Source of the DNA: Isoetes taiwanensis
Taxonomy: Eukaryota; Streptophyta; Lycopodiopsida; Isoetales; Isoetaceae
Length of the DNA stretch: 64,000 bases
Assembly: GCA_021234155.1 (NCBI GenBank)
Contig: JAJEKV010000096.1
Span: 1,992,010 to 2,056,009, forward strand
Direction: 5' to 3'
This document shows positions 61,460 to 64,000 of the stretch, piece after piece. The notes under the pieces were generated by a model. It was not told where the DNA came from. It saw only the letters and a program-made list of their open reading frames with translations, and ran no database searches. A program made the translations under genes and the position numbers. Within the stretch, counting starts at the first letter, position 1; every line of letters starts with the position of its first letter.

Positions 61460-64000
61460 ACTTACGGGTATGAGTTTTCAACTCAAACACACGGAAAATG
61501 CATTCGAAGATTGGTTCAAAATTTGGCGACGAGGTAATTCTAGCGGTGAATCAAATTGTCTGCTTCTACTGGTTCGGCACCTGATTCCCCTTTCAGGCGT
61601 GAATCTTCATCCGCCAACTCGCTGCTATCTCATTTCAAATCCCCGTCTGGGATTCCCAAAAGCTATCACCGATCGCCTTCTCTGCTGCTATTACAAAAAT
61701 AGATATAACATAGGCTCAGTGCGTCTTTTTGAACTTGGCTGGCACGTTGTGGGGATTTATGTTGGCGTTCGGGGTAACTTTGTTGCGAGCATAACGGCGC
61801 GGTAAAGTAACGGGCGATGCTGCCGACTGCTGTCGACGGTGCTGAACAAAGCTTTACTCGGAGCTACATTAGACTTAAATAACGTAATGCGCTATACATG
61901 CTTACATGAACATGGTGAATGGCGTACTCCAGACTCAATCGGAGGCCGTCTTTGATGCTCTTCACTCTAAAAATATCTTTCAAACCCTAGAAGATGAATT
62001 GCATCATCAGCATTCCTAAGAAGTGTGCTATCGACACCGCTCTTCACTTTTGGATGAAGTAAATGCATATCAGCGAGCCATCATCGTCTGTTCACTTCAT
62101 CGTGTGACGCCTTTCTATCGGCGAAACACAAGCGCATGTTGTCGGTTGGCTTTGATGGCTATCCGAAGCTGTCAACGGAAGCTGTCGTAGTAACCACTTT
62201 CACTTCACCTTTAACTCAATGCCGCGGTGGTACAGCATTCATTCATGACCTTCCGGCGGAGATGTTCAGCACCATCCCGAAGCCCGGCACTTCGTCATCG
62301 CTTTCGCTTTTGGGCAATTGAGTTTTCCAGAAGCACGATCACCACGATCCTTTTTGTTCCACCAAAAATGGCACCCCGACGCTCTTGACGCAAACCCAAC
62401 CATCGCATGCGATCTCGAAACATCAGTTCGTTGCGGTGATCTAAGATGTTGATGCTCGCCATTAGGACGAAAAGGCAGATACTGAGGCACGAACTTCTGT
62501 CGAAGTATTAAGAGGCAATTTTGTCTCCAGCTCGACCATCTGTAGCATGAAGATTTTTACGAATATTGGATCTCTTACTTTGTCGCTGCCCGCTCGCTCG
62601 ATATAACGACTTTCCATTCGTAATGCCTTTCTGTAATCCCATTTCTTCTTCAATGATACTGGCTGTCATTTCGATCTCTTTCGAATGGGGATACTTTGTT
62701 TTTCGTCTGATTCCTCGACCTGGCCGGGCGGGTCTCCTGGCACGTCGCGACCTTCTATTTTGACCGGCTATCGGCTCGAACATTCGCGATGCCGCGAAGT
62801 GCCTTTACAGTGCATGCGCATGATATGCATGCGCTGGCGCGATTGAACGGGGAACGGTGAAATATTCGCGACTTTATTAGGCAGAATCTTCGGGCGTTGC
62901 TCATGTTGGCGATCGCTGACGAGCTACCGTAAAAACAGCTGTTCGCTGATCGGTACCTGCTCGCCGGGATTAGCCGCCCTTCATTGTTGACTCCCGTTTT
63001 CATCTTGCGGCTCCTACCGCTGCTTTCTGGCGCTTATCGAAGTCAGCTTCACGCATTTCATCTACCCGGCACCACTAACGAGGCGCGCTCGATGACCCTC
63101 CGGCCAGGTTTTCTTGCAGCTTGACTCGCTTACTCAAACGATACTGGTTTAAACCGATTCGCACTACTGGCATTCCGAGAGAGCGGCAACTTCGTTCGTT
63201 GGCGAAAACAGCTGGTCGTTTTCTTCAAGCCTGCGCAGCTGCGTGGCTGACGCAGATCGCTGTAACCGCCAGCAGATCTTTCGGTCGAATTCAGAACTTC
63301 TTCTGATAACTGCGCAAATGGTCAAAGTCGGTTGAAGACGACATCTGGGCAAAATCGCTGTCAGCCATCTGTGGCGACGCCCTACCGGAAGCAGCTCGTT
63401 CACCGTATCAAGCCCTGACACAATCTATCACATTAACCCACATATTGCCACCGCTGGCTATGGTGCTGCCGCCAGCATATTTTGACCTCTATTTCGCGTG
63501 ATTGATACGCCCATCGGTCTCTACTGCCTTACTGCTATCGCGGTCGCGGCGTCGCGGCACTTGCGGCTCACTTTTGTGCGGCTCTCTTTTGTGCCTTGCT
63601 TACCGTTTTGTGGCGTCCATGCCATCGGTATCTGGCGGAAAATAAGCACGGCCGGATTCATTAACTGTATATTTCATGATACGACTAAGCACTATTAACG
63701 GCGAACATTCGACATATCATCCGGGAATTTCGATGAGCTTCAGCCAATACGATTAAGCGTCACGCACTCATTGTCGTGACTGTCGGACGCAATGGTATCG
63801 GGCCCTGCGATGAACGTCAGAAGATGCCATCTAGATACATACGGCGACGTCCGCTCCATCGATACGGCAACCAATGTTTCGAAGCGTAGGCCGTGGTAGG
63901 GTTGACCTGCTTGCCCTCGCTCTTGAGATGAAACTGTCGGTTTATCATAACGCAGCCTGGATAATCCGCGGTAATCACCGTTACTCGATGGAAGGTTTGC
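61460..64000. other. Compositionally distinct terminal block, unidentified
   Basis: From about 61.46 kb onward the sequence becomes visibly richer in G+C and especially in CG dinucleotides than the plant-like DNA before it, and poly-A/T runs disappear. Many short overlapping frames exist on both strands (for example 62508-62783 minus, 62755-63003 minus, 63121-63306 plus) but none has a recognised domain, ribosome-binding site or operon-like order. The block reaches the window's end. It could be bacterial or other foreign DNA, a very GC-rich plant repeat, or low-quality consensus. Confidence 0.5.

Larger units (their letters stand above)
58870..61460. other. Unassigned spacer with some open frames
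   Basis: Contains a 53-bp tandem duplication at 59457 and open plus-strand frames at 59393-59665 and 59963-60436. The latter, 157 codons, is the longest frame in the window. Neither shows a recognised domain, and no promoter or splice context is clear. Confidence 0.4.

Noticed and set aside
61800-64000. Phage lambda sequencing control or E. coli contamination
   Set aside because: I compared remembered lambda 3'-end words with this block and found no run that matches; no E. coli gene could be named either.

Overview
This window looks like intergenic nuclear DNA from a land plant with a large, repeat-rich genome. The evidence is nested plant-type LTR retrotransposons (Ty3/Gypsy chromoviruses and Ty1/Copia), a PLS-type pentatricopeptide-repeat (PPR) relic, AT-rich spacers, and short exon-like segments with GT/AG-type borders. 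I cannot name the species. No bacterial operon, CRISPR array, rRNA or tRNA gene was recognised. No complete host protein-coding gene is visible.

Layout. 1-830: 3' end of a Ty3/Gypsy chromovirus (integrase plus chromodomain), then a long LTR ending at about 4157 with a primer-binding-like site directly after it. 4160-5500: purine-rich, Arg/Glu-rich sequence, possibly the start of another internal region. 5.5-9.9 kb: unassigned, with one 67-bp tandem duplication. 9898-10044: a convincing terminal exon of a host gene on the minus strand. 11412-16288: a full-length but broken Ty1/Copia element with both LTRs. 19.57-20.62 kb: two adjacent partial copies of a Gypsy integrase. 21.3-25.3 kb: the most host-gene-like block, with exon-like minus-strand segments, a 161-bp tandem duplication, a perfect 24-bp-arm hairpin, and an inverted repeat whose arms carry the same protein-like sequence. 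28834-31638: a short LTR-bounded element on the minus strand with no recognisable pol. 38.0-38.6 kb: PPR relic. 41.5-43.4 kb: two local direct duplications. 50.9-56.4 kb: a second broken chromovirus (reverse transcriptase, RNase H, integrase end, chromodomain, LTR) whose LTR matches the one at the left edge. 56560-58866: a second copy of the short LTR element. About 61.46-64.0 kb: a block with visibly different, CpG-rich composition that I could not identify.

Function and quality. Almost everything recognisable is fossil mobile DNA. The likely host loci are the minus-strand exon at 9.9 kb, the 21.8-25.1 kb block and the PPR relic. Across the window GCG/GCGG-type strings appear in one copy of a repeat where the sister copy has other bases. 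That pattern suggests consensus errors, so broken reading frames here should be read with caution.
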